A DNA stretch of 64,000 bases from assembly GCA_964019425.1 (NCBI GenBank), contig OZ025828.1, positions 124,001-188,000 of the forward strand. Direction: 5' to 3'. Below, in pieces: positions 41,703 through 52,689 of this stretch (its first letter is position 1; every line of letters starts with the position of its first letter). This stretch comes from Flectonema sp. DT1601. Taxonomy: Eukaryota > Euglenozoa > Diplonemea > Diplonemida > Diplonemidae. Position numbers and translations under genes: made by a program. Below the pieces are notes generated by a model. The model worked only from the letters and a program-made list of their open reading frames with translations. It ran no database searches and had not been told where the DNA came from.

Positions 41703-43049
41703 TTATACAGAATTCTTATAAATCAATTGCGCCAGCAATTCAACAGCTTCGTCTTGAGAGAGAGGATTACCAACACTGCGCTCGAGTACTTGTGAAGGGG
41801 TAGCTATAGGTATCGTTGATGGAGTATTTATATTTAACGAATGCATCCTTGACATTTCATCATCAACATCAGGAAGAGCTGTAGAAGAAGCCATGTTTGA
41901 TACTTCGTCTCTACCGCCAGTATCCATTCCTAAGAAGTTAGCCAGTACTTGAAGCTCTTGACGTGTTTTGGTAGCAGCACCTTTTAAATTACCAACTTCG
42001 TGCAGTAAGTCGGTCACTTCCAAATCAGTCGCTGCCGGTCTCGAGGTTCCCGTTGTCGGAATATCACCTCCAACAGCAGTTGCGATGTGTTGGAGTTCTT
42101 TTTTGCTGTCAGAGGCGTCTCTTACCAATTCAATGTTCCCAGTCCTGGCTCCATTCTCAGCTATTCTATCAGTTTGTGATACAGCACTTGCAATTAGTCC
42201 AGGAAGGTGTTGACGAGCTATGTCACTTCTATGTTCCTCATTTCTAATGGCAGCAATGTGCTCATGAACTGCTTGAGCTTGTTGGTCAATAATGGCATCT
42301 TTACGAGCAAGCTCACCAATAATCTCACACGGATGTTTTGGTGGTGGTCTTCTAACTATCGGTGCTCTTTGTGGAATTGTTTGCTGAGGTAGTTGTGGAG
42401 ATGGAATACTTGCTGCTGGAGAATTACTATTATAACGAGCTTCTAGTTGACATATTAATTCTGATTCTGATCCCTCAAAAGCTCGAAGTAATGCATCCGT
42501 CGCGGTAGTTTTTTTTGGATCATTTCTTTGAAAATACCTGTTAACAATTTCTCTATAACCACTGTAGTCAGAACCAGACTTCTCAAGTAGATTTCTATCA
42601 GTGAAGTATGATGTGTGGTATTCTTGTTGAAGGGCACGTAACACGATTGATAAGTCTCCTTCACTTTTTAACAATAGCTTTCCGACATCAGCTACACGAC
42701 CTTCATCCCTTAACCTAAAGAGAGCAGTAATCGCATCCCAAACAGCGAAGAAACCTTTTCCTAACGGATACTTTGTTTCTAGTTGTCTAAATAGCCTCCC
42801 TTCTCTTCCGGGGTAGTCATCTGCTAGGGAGTCAGATAACTCAATGTCTTGTGCTTCTCCAAACAAACAATAAAACACTCTAATCTTTTCCTTTAATAAA
42901 GATGGTGCGTATCCCTTCCACGTAGCAGTTAACGGAATTGGAGGGTCGATTGGTATCGTAAAATCATTTTGAATGTGTGGTGATGGTGGTGGTGGGGTGC
43001 CAGAAGCGGGTGGCCGACGATGTGGTGATACCAACGCCCGCATTGGCAT
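41703..43049 (-). CDS. Protein with protist-type 'LF-x-x-L-x-x-KY' helical repeats
   Basis: 448 residues, no signal or membrane segment. At least two to three helical repeats occupy about 50-215, each of the form K-x-x-x-FY....D...D.....Y.G.E..LF..L..KY: for example IRVFYCLFGEAQ..YPGREGRLFRQLETKYP and VNRYFQRNDPKKTTATDALL..FEGSESELICQLEARY. Such repeats are common in cytoskeleton-linked proteins of kinetoplastids and oomycetes, where their role is poorly defined. The C-terminal half is Pro/Gln-rich then predicted helical. The start is well placed: TTTTTTCAATGCAG lies one base before the ATG. Confidence 0.65.
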   Translation of the reverse strand: MPMRALVSPHRRPPASGTPPPPSPHIQNDFTIPIDPPIPLTATWKGYAPSLLKEKIRVFYCLFGEAQDIELSDSLADDYPGREGRLFRQLETKYPLGKGFFAVWDAITALFRLRDEGRVADVGKLLLKSEGDLSIVLRALQQEYHTSYFTDRNLLEKSGSDYSGYREIVNRYFQRNDPKKTTATDALLRAFEGSESELICQLEARYNSNSPAASIPSPQLPQQTIPQRAPIVRRPPPKHPCEIIGELARKDAIIDQQAQAVHEHIAAIRNEEHRSDIARQHLPGLIASAVSQTDRIAENGARTGNIELVRDASDSKKELQHIATAVGGDIPTTGTSRPAATDLEVTDLLHEVGNLKGAATKTRQELQVLANFLGMDTGGRDEVSNMASSTALPDVDDEMSRMHSLNINTPSTIPIATPSQVLERSVGNPLSQDEAVELLAQLIYKNSV

Positions 43050-43229
43050 ACTGCATTGAAAAAATAGAAAAAAGTAACAGTATTTTTAGTGAAAAGAAAA
43101 TGTTTTTTTTTTTTCATTACCACATTAAATTCTCTACGTAACTAATATATAAAAAATATTTTTTTTCCCCCTTCTTTTTTTATTTATTTTTTTATTATCT
43201 GCTGACCCCTCCCTCGAACAATCAGCTGC

Positions 43230-44858
43230 CTACCCCTCAGGACATAATAAATTAAGGAGTACTACCCACAGCATGTGAGCGATCCCACCATTCCATTTAA
43301 ATTGTTTAACTTTTCTATTGACAACTATGCTTTGTTTTCTACCTTTTTCAGCGGCGTTGTGAAGACCATCCCAAGAGCCTTCTTCACGAGCATACGTGAT
43401 AGGCGTTGCATTTAAGTATTCAAATCCGATGGGGGTGAGATGCTTGAGAGCGATTTCATCCCAGCGGGTTGCACGCTCTTCAGACATTCCAAGCGTCGCA
43501 TAGTGGACTTGTGGAGCTCCAAGCCAAATTTTTCTGACAGAGAAAGACACTGGTCTTTTGATTAACTGATCAGCAAAATGTGATACAAAAAATTCCCACG
43601 ACGAGTCGTTACACATGCCAACCATGTGCATCATTCCGAGGTTTACTCCAATTCCAACAGGTTTATCACTGTGGATCTTATCTATTATAACTTTTACAAC
43701 ACTCTTTGCGTATTCTTTAGAAAAGAATTCACCCTTAATAATCATATGCCAATGGTCGCAATGAAATCCAGGTCCTTCATTATTTAGATGAAACAGCTTA
43801 CAGCTTTGAACGTATTCTCTTGCTAATGAATCTCCGATGATCCCGAACGGACCTTTTCTATCAAAGCATTGCTTTGTAGGACCCGTCGGTGGTGAATACA
43901 TAGTATATTTACAGTTATCAGGTGCCCATAACCATTCTCCATTAAACCCATATGAATCGGCTAGCCACCATGGATTGCCAACACAGTGTGGTTGAGGGGT
44001 AGAGCAATAGTTGTTTGAAAAAGGTACCCAACGACCACTAGTGTAGTTCGCGTACCTGCACGTTGGTACATTTTTATCAGGTTGTTCTCCCTCAAAAGAA
44101 ACTTTAAAAGGAGATCCTATGATATGTCTTTGTCTTCCACACTGTACTAAATGAGCGAATAATTTCTTACCATTAATTCTGATCCTTGACCTGTCAATAC
44201 CAAGACTACGTGGATCACTTGCAACAGTACTACTTCCATTCAATTCAACTACTTTGATATGTAATTCATAGTCACCAGGTTCCTTCACACTGTAATTGAT
44301 AACGAATTTACAATTATTATCACCTCTGTACTTCAGTACTTCACAAGGAGATATCGATGCTTTCCCTACTAGTCTTGCTGTAATGTAAAGATCACTGCAA
44401 TAAGAAACTTGTCCACAATTTGATAAAGTTGCGGTGTATGTGCTACCAGTCTGATGAGTGATATTCGACAGCATCGCTGCTGTCGGAGAACTTAACGTCC
44501 AAATATCATTTTGAGTCATGTTCCAAAGGAGATACCGACCACACAATGCATCTCCGTCAGCGTAGCGTCCTCTAAGACCATATTTATTTGGTTCGTTCCA
44601 TTTTATAGAGTCAAATACTTTCTCGTAATCAACTAGGAAATCATTTTTAACAGTTTCACAGGTTGTCTGCAGGTCTGGTGACTTCATAATCGGTACACTG
44701 ATAGGTGTTGTCTTCTGGGGAAGTGGATATTCATTCGGTTGATTTTGTTGTTGCTGTCGTATTGGTGCATCGAAACTCCCAACTCCAAACATCTGGTTAA
44801 GCGCAATAAGCCATCCCAACATCCACAACACTGCCAACCACAACCATCTTTTCTTCAT
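43230..44858 (-). CDS. NXPE-like protein: filamin-type Ig plus SGNH/PC-esterase
   Basis: 542 residues, type II membrane protein with an anchor at about 4-22. A filamin-like Ig domain (about 140-256) shows CSDLYITARLVG, PGDYELHIKV and GSPFKVSFEG. An SGNH domain follows: SGRWVPF and WAPDNCKY (typical lead-in of NXPE/TBL proteins), IGDSLAREY with Ser344 (block I), GVNLG and SWDGLH with Asp497 and His500 (block V). Catalytic Ser, Asp and His are all present, so it may be an active glycan O-acetyl transferase or esterase in the Golgi or at the surface. Ectodomain cysteines and N-glycosylation sites fit that location. The C-terminus is again hydrophobic. Confidence 0.8.
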   Translation of the reverse strand: MKKRWLWLAVLWMLGWLIALNQMFGVGSFDAPIRQQQQNQPNEYPLPQKTTPISVPIMKSPDLQTTCETVKNDFLVDYEKVFDSIKWNEPNKYGLRGRYADGDALCGRYLLWNMTQNDIWTLSSPTAAMLSNITHQTGSTYTATLSNCGQVSYCSDLYITARLVGKASISPCEVLKYRGDNNCKFVINYSVKEPGDYELHIKVVELNGSSTVASDPRSLGIDRSRIRINGKKLFAHLVQCGRQRHIIGSPFKVSFEGEQPDKNVPTCRYANYTSGRWVPFSNNYCSTPQPHCVGNPWWLADSYGFNGEWLWAPDNCKYTMYSPPTGPTKQCFDRKGPFGIIGDSLAREYVQSCKLFHLNNEGPGFHCDHWHMIIKGEFFSKEYAKSVVKVIIDKIHSDKPVGIGVNLGMMHMVGMCNDSSWEFFVSHFADQLIKRPVSFSVRKIWLGAPQVHYATLGMSEERATRWDEIALKHLTPIGFEYLNATPITYAREEGSWDGLHNAAEKGRKQSIVVNRKVKQFKWNGGIAHMLWVVLLNLLCPEG

Positions 44859-45448
44859 CTTCTCAACTTCATTTATATATGAGAAGCTTTTTAATTAATT
44901 AGTTAATTAACATAAACATTATAGAGTATTGTCGAGTGAACCTTATGTGAGGTGAGGAAGATGTCAATGCGACGTTATTGGCCACGGAAAGACACCCAAA
45001 AAATGAGAGCAGGGGAAGAAAAATGAAAAAAATAATAATAAAAGCGTTCTTAGCTACTGATGTGAAGTTTCACAGCGAAAGCTTTTTGCAACGAGTTAGA
45101 GAAATGAATTGAAGAACAGAAAAAGAGAAAAAAAAAAAAAAAAAGATTACTCAATATATGAGGACATGTCAAAAGTGACCACCAGACTTTTGACATCCAC
45201 TCATATGCTTGAGTAGTATAAATAATTCACACAAAAAGTAAAGTCATTTGATGCGAAATTTTCGCAAAACATTTTCTTAACATTGTCGGATACAAAACAG
45301 CAGAAAGCCGCATATAAACAACCCAATTTTCGGAGGTGAAATATTCACTCTCTGTTTTTTTCCCCCACGCGATAACGATCGCGTTTATAATCACACTAAA
45401 TGAAGGCAACCAAGCCACCAAAAACTAAAATGGACAACTTAACGCACT
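44859..45448. other. Intergenic with a strong hairpin
   Basis: Contains the palindrome at 45150-45213 (separate entry). A minus-strand frame of 64 codons (45227-45421) has no recognisable motif and no clear support. Confidence 0.4.
45150..45213. repeat. Long imperfect palindrome (hairpin)
   Basis: Arms pair as CTCAA/TTGAG, ATATGAG/CTCATAT, AT/AT and GTCAAAAGT/ACTTTTGAC around a 9-base loop (45177-45185), with small internal loops. It may fold as RNA downstream of the esterase gene's upstream region, or be a remnant of a small inverted-repeat element. Confidence 0.75.
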
Positions 45449-47995
45449 TCATTGTTCAGCAGTATCAGTACTTACAGAAGGGTCACCTTGTTCACTGATT
45501 TCACGTAAGGGGATATCTGCGTTTTCTTCTGTTACATTACTACGACGATTAATAAACTTCTTAACCCCAAATACGATTAAACATATTAATGCGATCAATA
45601 TTAAAAAAAGAATTATTCTTCGATTTGGTGTTGATTTCTCAGAATCACTATTCGGTGAAATTGGTATTTCTGATTTCACAAGTAACGAAATTGAATCCGT
45701 GAAGGACGCATGTTCATTTTGAATTTTAACTGAAATATTAAAGTCATTTTTGACATAACCTGAAAACTGAATTCCGTCCAAGGTTGATATTATTTCTATT
45801 TCCTTGTTAAACGTAATTCCATAAAGCAAGCCCATCATAGGATTTATGACTATAGAGGAATACGAGACATTGTTAACAGTTTCCAATAAAGTTACACTTG
45901 AATCCGAGTAAGAAATTTTCAAAAACGATAATTTTTCTTCGTCCGCCACGACTATAACACCACCACTCCCAACAGCGATACTTTTCGGATTGAAAACTAT
46001 TTTCTTTATATCAATGACAGCGACAACAGACATGTAAATCGTGTCAAACACCACCAATTCAGCACCAATATCAGTACTCACAATGCAAATAAGAACATCA
46101 TTTAGACTACAATCCAAAATAGTCGAATTGTTGTTATTGTTATTTAGGATAATTGCTTCTGAAATACGACCATCATAATGAACTGAAAATAAACCTTTAT
46201 CAGTTATAGCATACACGGTATCACTGTTTGTTCCTATGAGGATTGTTATGGTTGCTGGAATAAGGTGGTATCTACATCTTCCATAACAAAAAGCAATTTC
46301 TTGATCAGAAGCTACCGCATAACCTTCTTCTGATAATTGCACAACAAACCTTTGAATGTTTGATCTTTTTATTGGTAAAGCTCGAGATGATTGATACACT
46401 TCAGACGGAAGCAACGAACTAGAAAGAGAAATCGCAAACGACATTATGACACTTTGATTACACACAAAAAGAAACATCTGCGAAGACGGATACGATAATC
46501 TTCCTATAAATAAAGCTGTCGGGTTGCTTACATAATTCGAGTTCTTAAGTGTTAATTTAAATGGATTATTAAGTCCAACAGGATCTGTCTTCAACCATTC
46601 AGGTATGACTGAACCATTTTCCAATTCCATGTTGATAACACCATCATAAGGATCACTATAAAACTCCTTTGCGATTATAAATTTAAAGAAACCACCAACA
46701 TCAACAACAACATTCGGTATCGATATAATTGATTTTGGAATTTTCCATTTAACAACCAGAGGAAGACTGGCTGCAATGTCATTTCCATTTGATGTGGCCG
46801 ATAGACTTATTGAGTAGTTGCCTTTTAAAGATGAACTTACCTCAATTAGTATGCCGCAAACACCGATAATAGAACTTCCTCCTTCTTCTAAAGTCATTGA
46901 GTTGCTGATCATCATCGTTGGTTTGTTGCTATCAGTTTTATCATTTATTGGAAGCAACAATCTCTTAAGCTCTGGAGTGTTTAGGATTTCCTCTCCCAGT
47001 AAAGTTATGTTAGAGGAGTTGGTTATGTTATACTTGGCAATTTTACCATTCATGCATGGAACATATAAGGTGTTTCTGTATTCCTTTTGTTGAGTACCAC
47101 CACAAGAATAGGTTCTCGATAATGGTGTTAATTCGTTCTTGTTTGACGTGTCATACGATTCAATAAAAAACTTTCGAGGAAATCCCTTCCTAAAACCCAA
47201 CACAAACAACACATCCCCACGAATATGAAAACCAGTTGTATAGAAGTCATCTCCGACAGTCATAATCTTCATTGGATGCATGGGATCTTCAACAGAAAAA
47301 ATGTCGAAACCGAGAACCGAACCTGCCATATCAGGAGTTCCATATCCGGCGAATAACAGATTACTATAGGATAATAGTATTTCTGCCCTTGCAGTTGAGA
47401 TGTGTGAACCTATCTGGTTGAGTTGGTTTGAAGAAGAGCTGTACGCATAGAAGTCAAAAGAAGAAGGAGCAGCAACGCAAAGGATGTGTTCACCGTTACT
47501 GATGAAGGCTTCAATAGCAAACCCGATGTTGTTAGGATGAGTAGTTTCTGCTAACCACAAAGGATTAGCTGGTGTTGTAATGTTAAATATTGAAATTATG
47601 ATATCATCAGCCTCACCAGGCAACACTGTCACAGTAAACAAAAAGTCACCACTTGACTTGACAGCTAACGTTTTATTACTGTTTTTATACAAGACTGTTG
47701 ACTCTGTAGGATCAGAGATATTAATAGCAGCAAACGTATTGCTCAAATAGTAATAATTACCACGTCTACTGTGTCCGAATGATTTTGAACCCACGTTAAT
47801 CGTCGATAACATGACGATATCTGTACTAGCAGTGATATTTACCTTATTGTTATGTGATATCTGAACGTTTTCTACATCTGTTCCAATCCAGTCGCCATCA
47901 CACTCTAAATATACACGTGAGGGGTCACCTACCCAGACATTCAGTTCTGGTAGTCTAACGGTGCTTAGTACGGTTGATAAAAGTATCAACAGCAT
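45449..47995 (-). CDS. Type I membrane protein with beta-propeller and cadherin-like domains
   Basis: 848 residues. Signal peptide (about 1-13); N-terminal repeats (about 60-345) of the LVIVD propeller kind, with a hydrophobic strand, N/D-x-x-x-P, then a second strand (AAINISDPTES, SIFNITTPANPLW, DIFSVEDPMHPM). A dystroglycan/cadherin-like Ig domain (about 425-500) has EFYSDPYDG and IPEWLKTD. A second beta-rich, propeller-like region covers about 540-740. The transmembrane helix is at 794-811 with a 37-residue tail. Over twenty N-glycosylation sites support an outside location. Likely a surface binding protein. Function and ligand unknown. Confidence 0.75.
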   Translation of the reverse strand: MLLILLSTVLSTVRLPELNVWVGDPSRVYLECDGDWIGTDVENVQISHNNKVNITASTDIVMLSTINVGSKSFGHSRRGNYYYLSNTFAAINISDPTESTVLYKNSNKTLAVKSSGDFLFTVTVLPGEADDIIISIFNITTPANPLWLAETTHPNNIGFAIEAFISNGEHILCVAAPSSFDFYAYSSSSNQLNQIGSHISTARAEILLSYSNLLFAGYGTPDMAGSVLGFDIFSVEDPMHPMKIMTVGDDFYTTGFHIRGDVLFVLGFRKGFPRKFFIESYDTSNKNELTPLSRTYSCGGTQQKEYRNTLYVPCMNGKIAKYNITNSSNITLLGEEILNTPELKRLLLPINDKTDSNKPTMMISNSMTLEEGGSSIIGVCGILIEVSSSLKGNYSISLSATSNGNDIAASLPLVVKWKIPKSIISIPNVVVDVGGFFKFIIAKEFYSDPYDGVINMELENGSVIPEWLKTDPVGLNNPFKLTLKNSNYVSNPTALFIGRLSYPSSQMFLFVCNQSVIMSFAISLSSSLLPSEVYQSSRALPIKRSNIQRFVVQLSEEGYAVASDQEIAFCYGRCRYHLIPATITILIGTNSDTVYAITDKGLFSVHYDGRISEAIILNNNNNNSTILDCSLNDVLICIVSTDIGAELVVFDTIYMSVVAVIDIKKIVFNPKSIAVGSGGVIVVADEEKLSFLKISYSDSSVTLLETVNNVSYSSIVINPMMGLLYGITFNKEIEIISTLDGIQFSGYVKNDFNISVKIQNEHASFTDSISLLVKSEIPISPNSDSEKSTPNRRIILFLILIALICLIVFGVKKFINRRSNVTEENADIPLREISEQGDPSVSTDTAEQ

Positions 47996-49112
47996 TTTAT
48001 TTTTGAATTCCTTATTATTATTATTATTATTTTTTTTTTTCGTGACCTTAAAAATTGTCTGACCTGTTTACAGGAATCACTTATCTGCGGAGTTAAATAT
48101 TTGTTGTGTCGTCTGTCGCAAAAAAAAAAAAGAAACTTTGATTACTAAAACGAAAACAATAATAATAATAAATACTGTTCTCCATCCAATGTCGAAAGGG
48201 CTCCGTCACTGGGGCAGTGTAGGGGAGGGTGAGGAAGAGAGGGCACTGTCTTTGGTCTTTTTAATTCTCTTTATTTCTGTTACAGAAGTAGTTTTTTTTT
48301 GTTTTTTTTATTTTTTTTTTATATTTAAAACGCAATTGCTGAAACGCCAACTAACTAACACGGGAGATGTGATTTTTGGTTATTAAGAAAGAAAGAAAAT
48401 CCACAATACAATTTTTTTTTTTTTTTCTTTTTTTTTTTTCCCCCTCTACAAGTGATCCTACCGAGCATTTCATCATCATGTAGAAGTTGGAAAAAAGAAA
48501 AAGAAAAACAAAAAGTCCATCGAAAATATTAAAATTTTCAACTTGAATTGAAAAAAAAATAGTTTTTCTAAAAACACCAAAAAAAAAAAACAGAACCTGT
48601 GAGCTCCTTAGGTATTTTGGTTCATAAAAGCGAAAATTATTAGTTTTTGAAGAAATTCCCTGATTCCAACACAAAGCATTGTATTCTTAGAACATAGAAA
48701 GGAAATGCATTGCCGTGGATTCTTTTTTTTTTTATTTTTTTATTCTCTTTTAGCGGTTGATGAATAAAAGAAATATACTGAAAAATATGCTCTGCCCAAT
48801 TCCCCCCCCCTTCTTTTTTGAAGAAAAAGAAAAAAAGAAAAAGAAGAAACAAAATTATAGAAGTGGTCTTCAAGAAATAATTAAAAAAAGAAGAGAAGGA
48901 AATAAAAAAAATGCGACAAAGTCGTCACGTTTTTTTTCGATAGTCACTAAGAAAAAAAAAATTAAGTTAATATTTGTTTTTTTTGTTTTGTTTTTGGGCA
49001 AAGCTCCAGTCCAATTGAACCACGCTTTTTTTTTTTTAATTTATTTTTGTGACCAAATGTCTTCGATATTAATTCTTATCCAACTGGTGGACAATAGTAA
49101 ATCGTTTTCTTC

Positions 49113-49143
<31 letters not shown>

Positions 49144-49280
49144 GAATAAAAAAAAAAAAAGAAGGGGGGAAAAAAACCACATCAGAATCTTGGCGAGGGA
49201 TTAGTCAACAATAGAGTACTTAAATATAGATTTTATAAAGAGGGAGAGCAAGAAAGCCTTTTTTTTTTTTTTTTTTTTTT

Positions 49281-49366
49281 TTTACGAAGCTCAGAAAGCC
49301 AAAAAAAAATCATGAAAAGCTCAACAGGGTAACAGTTAGATCGCTACCAGCCAACCATCAGATTTC
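49281..49366 (-). repeat. Dispersed repeat family A, copy 2
   Basis: See 7158-7240. Preceded on the plus strand by about 24 T, read as the poly(A) tail of a minus-strand insertion. Confidence 0.6.
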
Positions 49367-49412
49367 AACTACCATACAAAAAAAAAAAAAAAAATAATTA
49401 AAAAACAGGGAG

Positions 49413-49446
<34 letters not shown>

Positions 49447-52400
49447 GTGACGGAGAAAAAAAAAGTCATTAGAACAGTATTCAGGAAAGCAAGGTATAAA
49501 AAAAAAAAAAAGGAAAGGAAAAGAAAAGAAAAGAGCTTTGCTCTGGCAGTATTCGTAAACCTTTTCTGCTAACAGGTAGCACTATGCAACGATAGCAGTA
49601 CAGTTTTATTTATACATTTTAAGTCACATAGTGTATCCACTTATTAGCAAAAAAAGAAAAAAGGGAAAAAAAAAAAAAAAAGAAAAAGCTAACCAGAGCT
49701 ACAACCCTTTAAGATAAGCCCACTGCATGGCTATAAAAGGAGTTAGGTGTGACTGGAGAGAGGAAGAAAAAAAAAATTTTTTTTTGACATTCATATAAAA
49801 AAGAGAGGGTGCAAAACGGTGTCAATAGACAGTCAGTCAGTGGAGGTAAGGACTGACCTCGCGCCTACATAAGATAGAAAGACGCTCCCTTCCAACAACA
49901 AGAGGATTACTATCTCCGTCTCTATACTCCTTTGAAAGAGAAGTAAAGCAGCGGACACCCCACTCCAATGCACAAGCTATTTCCAGCAAATACTTATCCT
50001 TTTTTTTTTTTTTTTTTTCCCCCTTAAAAAAAATAGGAGGGAAAAAAAAAAAAAAACAAGTAAAAGTAACGGGAGAAGAGAAGTTCAGGAAATAAAAAGA
50101 AAGCTATATTTTAATCAAAATTAACGAGAGGGATAGACGGTTTTTTGAAAAATCCATGTGCCCCATAGTCTGTCGACTCTCACACGGTTTATATCCCGCG
50201 GTGACGGAGCAGACCAGGAGCAAGGAGTGCTACTGGGAATCAAAGCACCAACATAAAAGAAACACCTCATCAACTGGTCGGCGCACAGAATCAGAAGTTG
50301 AAGCACGGGGATAAAACTAAAAAAAATAAAATAAAAAGTTTACATTTCTCGAAAAAATGCAAGAAAAACGATTCCTATGTCCTCCTTGGATATTCCTCTC
50401 ACAAATTGGGTTCAGAGTGAACCAGGGAACTGCTTAAAAATGAGATCAGAACAAGGTCCAGAATATGAATTCATCTACCCAAGACTACTATTATTGCGTT
50501 CACTGGAATGACGCAATTCCATAGTATTGCAGGTCTTCTCCTTAGTACTTGATGAGACATTATTGAACGCGCCCAGTCAGACATTGGGACATCAAATCAC
50601 CGCAAAAAAAAAAATAAACATAAACTGACAAAGGGAAAAAAAAAAGAGAGAGAAAACTGGAATTGCTGTGCCCAGCATTTTGGAAAAAAAAGAAACCAAA
50701 AAAAAAGATTTTGCAGCTTTTTATCTCTGTGACCGACCCAGTAAGTGGGTGTGGTAAGAACTTTTGGAAAATCAACATTTCTCAATCACTTTTCCCACCC
50801 CAACATTGCCAAAGATGGACACCACAAGCAGGTCCTCCATTTGGCTCACTATAGAAGCAAAGCTAACACAAAACAAACTTTATTGAAAAAAAAGAAAAAA
50901 GAAAAGAAAAAAGGTTATAAGGAGAAAGGGGGGGAAAAAAAAAAAAAAAAAGAATAAGAAATTGCTAGCCACTGCGCTACGAAGGTCGTTAGAACAGCAG
51001 CAGCAACAAAAAAAAGCAAGAACCAGGCTTGCTTTCTTCATTGGGAGGTAAAAACACAGCCAGCCGACTTCGTTGCTCGCTGTGGAATTGTAAAGAAGGT
51101 CAAAGCAGATGGCACTTTTCAACACCAAACGCACCGCTACTTTGGTGTGCTGACAAAGAACAACGATGACCGGCACCAACTCGTCGACATCCGGGAAGTC
51201 AGAATAAGTACTTTGCTCTGTTTCCTTGGATCAGCATGTCCGACTTGAATCAAACTCCAGGAAATAACAACTCACAGTGAAAGAAAAAAAAAAAGAAAAA
51301 TAAAACATAAAAAAAGCCAACTAAGCTTTTAAGCAAGACTCACAGCCTACCTGACTGAAAATAAAAAATAAAGGAAGCAGATATTCTCCAAAAGAGGATA
51401 CAGCTTTATAAAATCGTACTTTTTTTTTTTTTTTTTTTCTTCTCGCACAAGGATGGAAGAGAAAATAAAAAATCGTCTTTCGGTTCATGTGTGCCTGGCC
51501 GTAGTCTCACGTCCAGGGTACCCCTTGTTTTCAGACTGGAAAAGAAAATTTAAAAAAAAGAAGAAAAAAAAAAAGAAAATCTTAAACAGGTACAGGTTGT
51601 ATCCACAATAAAACTACCACAATTTCAGTGGTCAATCTGTAAAGAAGTTAATTTAAACACGCGAAACACACTCCAAAACCTGAACGGGAAAAAACGAAAA
51701 AAAAAACGAAAAAAAATACAATTTTTTGTTTTGCTTTGCTTCGTCGGGAACACGAAACATAAAGGAAAGAACGGCTTACAAAAAGGGGGGAAAAAAAAAG
51801 GATACGCCGTACGACAAATTTTCGACAGATTCAAGGCCTCTTGTATGATTTATTTGAGTGCAGTAGAAGCAGCACATCGAACAAAGGGTATCTCCACAAT
51901 TAGAAATATAAAGAACCGCTGACCTGAATATCAGCATATTATATTTTCTCCCAACCTTAGATAAACAAACACTGATAAGGCTGTAGTAAATCAAGACCTT
52001 CGCTTCTAACAAGCTTAGCTGTTGTTTGTTTGAACAAATTTTCGGAAGGAGAAAACTAACAACGGTAACACAAGGGGAAGAAATGATGATTTAAAATAAA
52101 AATAAAAAGGACTTTCATTGGCGATAGACAGGGACCCAACACGATTGCTATGCAATATTCATATCAGGCAATAGGGCGGTATCATATTTTTGTTATGTTT
52201 TTTTTTTTTGTCTTGACCAAGAAAGTCAGGAGGGGGAAAAAATAAAAAAAATAAAAACTGATTTATTGATGAAGAAGAAATTTAAAAAAAAAAAAAAAGG
52301 CAAAATAAAAAACTAAAAAAAATAAATAATATTTGATTATCACCTTGTTAGTTGTTTTATTTATTTCTATTTTTAAACAAAACAGGTATATTATTTTTTT

Positions 52401-52655
52401 TCCACTCTAAGCCAGCTTTGAGTATCGTTCATTCCATTTTACAGAATATGTTGTGAAACTTAGTTAAGAAGTAAAGGTTTTTCTGCCAAAAGCAGCATCG
52501 AGAATATCTTAATTATATGTGTCAAACAAAGCCAGACTGAAAAAAAAAAAAGAAAAACTGATTTACGTAATGATTGATTATTTTTTTTTTTTAAAGTCTG
52601 TCTTATGATGCGTTTTTTTTTTTTTTTTGGCAAAGAGTTCGGGCGTTCCCGATTG

Positions 52656-52689
<34 letters not shown>

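Noticed and set aside
45227-45421. 64-codon minus-strand frame between the esterase and propeller genes
   Set aside because: No motif and no convincing acceptor or homology that I can see; left as unsupported.
48757-49149. 130-codon plus-strand frame
   Set aside because: Lys runs then Phe runs from homopolymers; no support.
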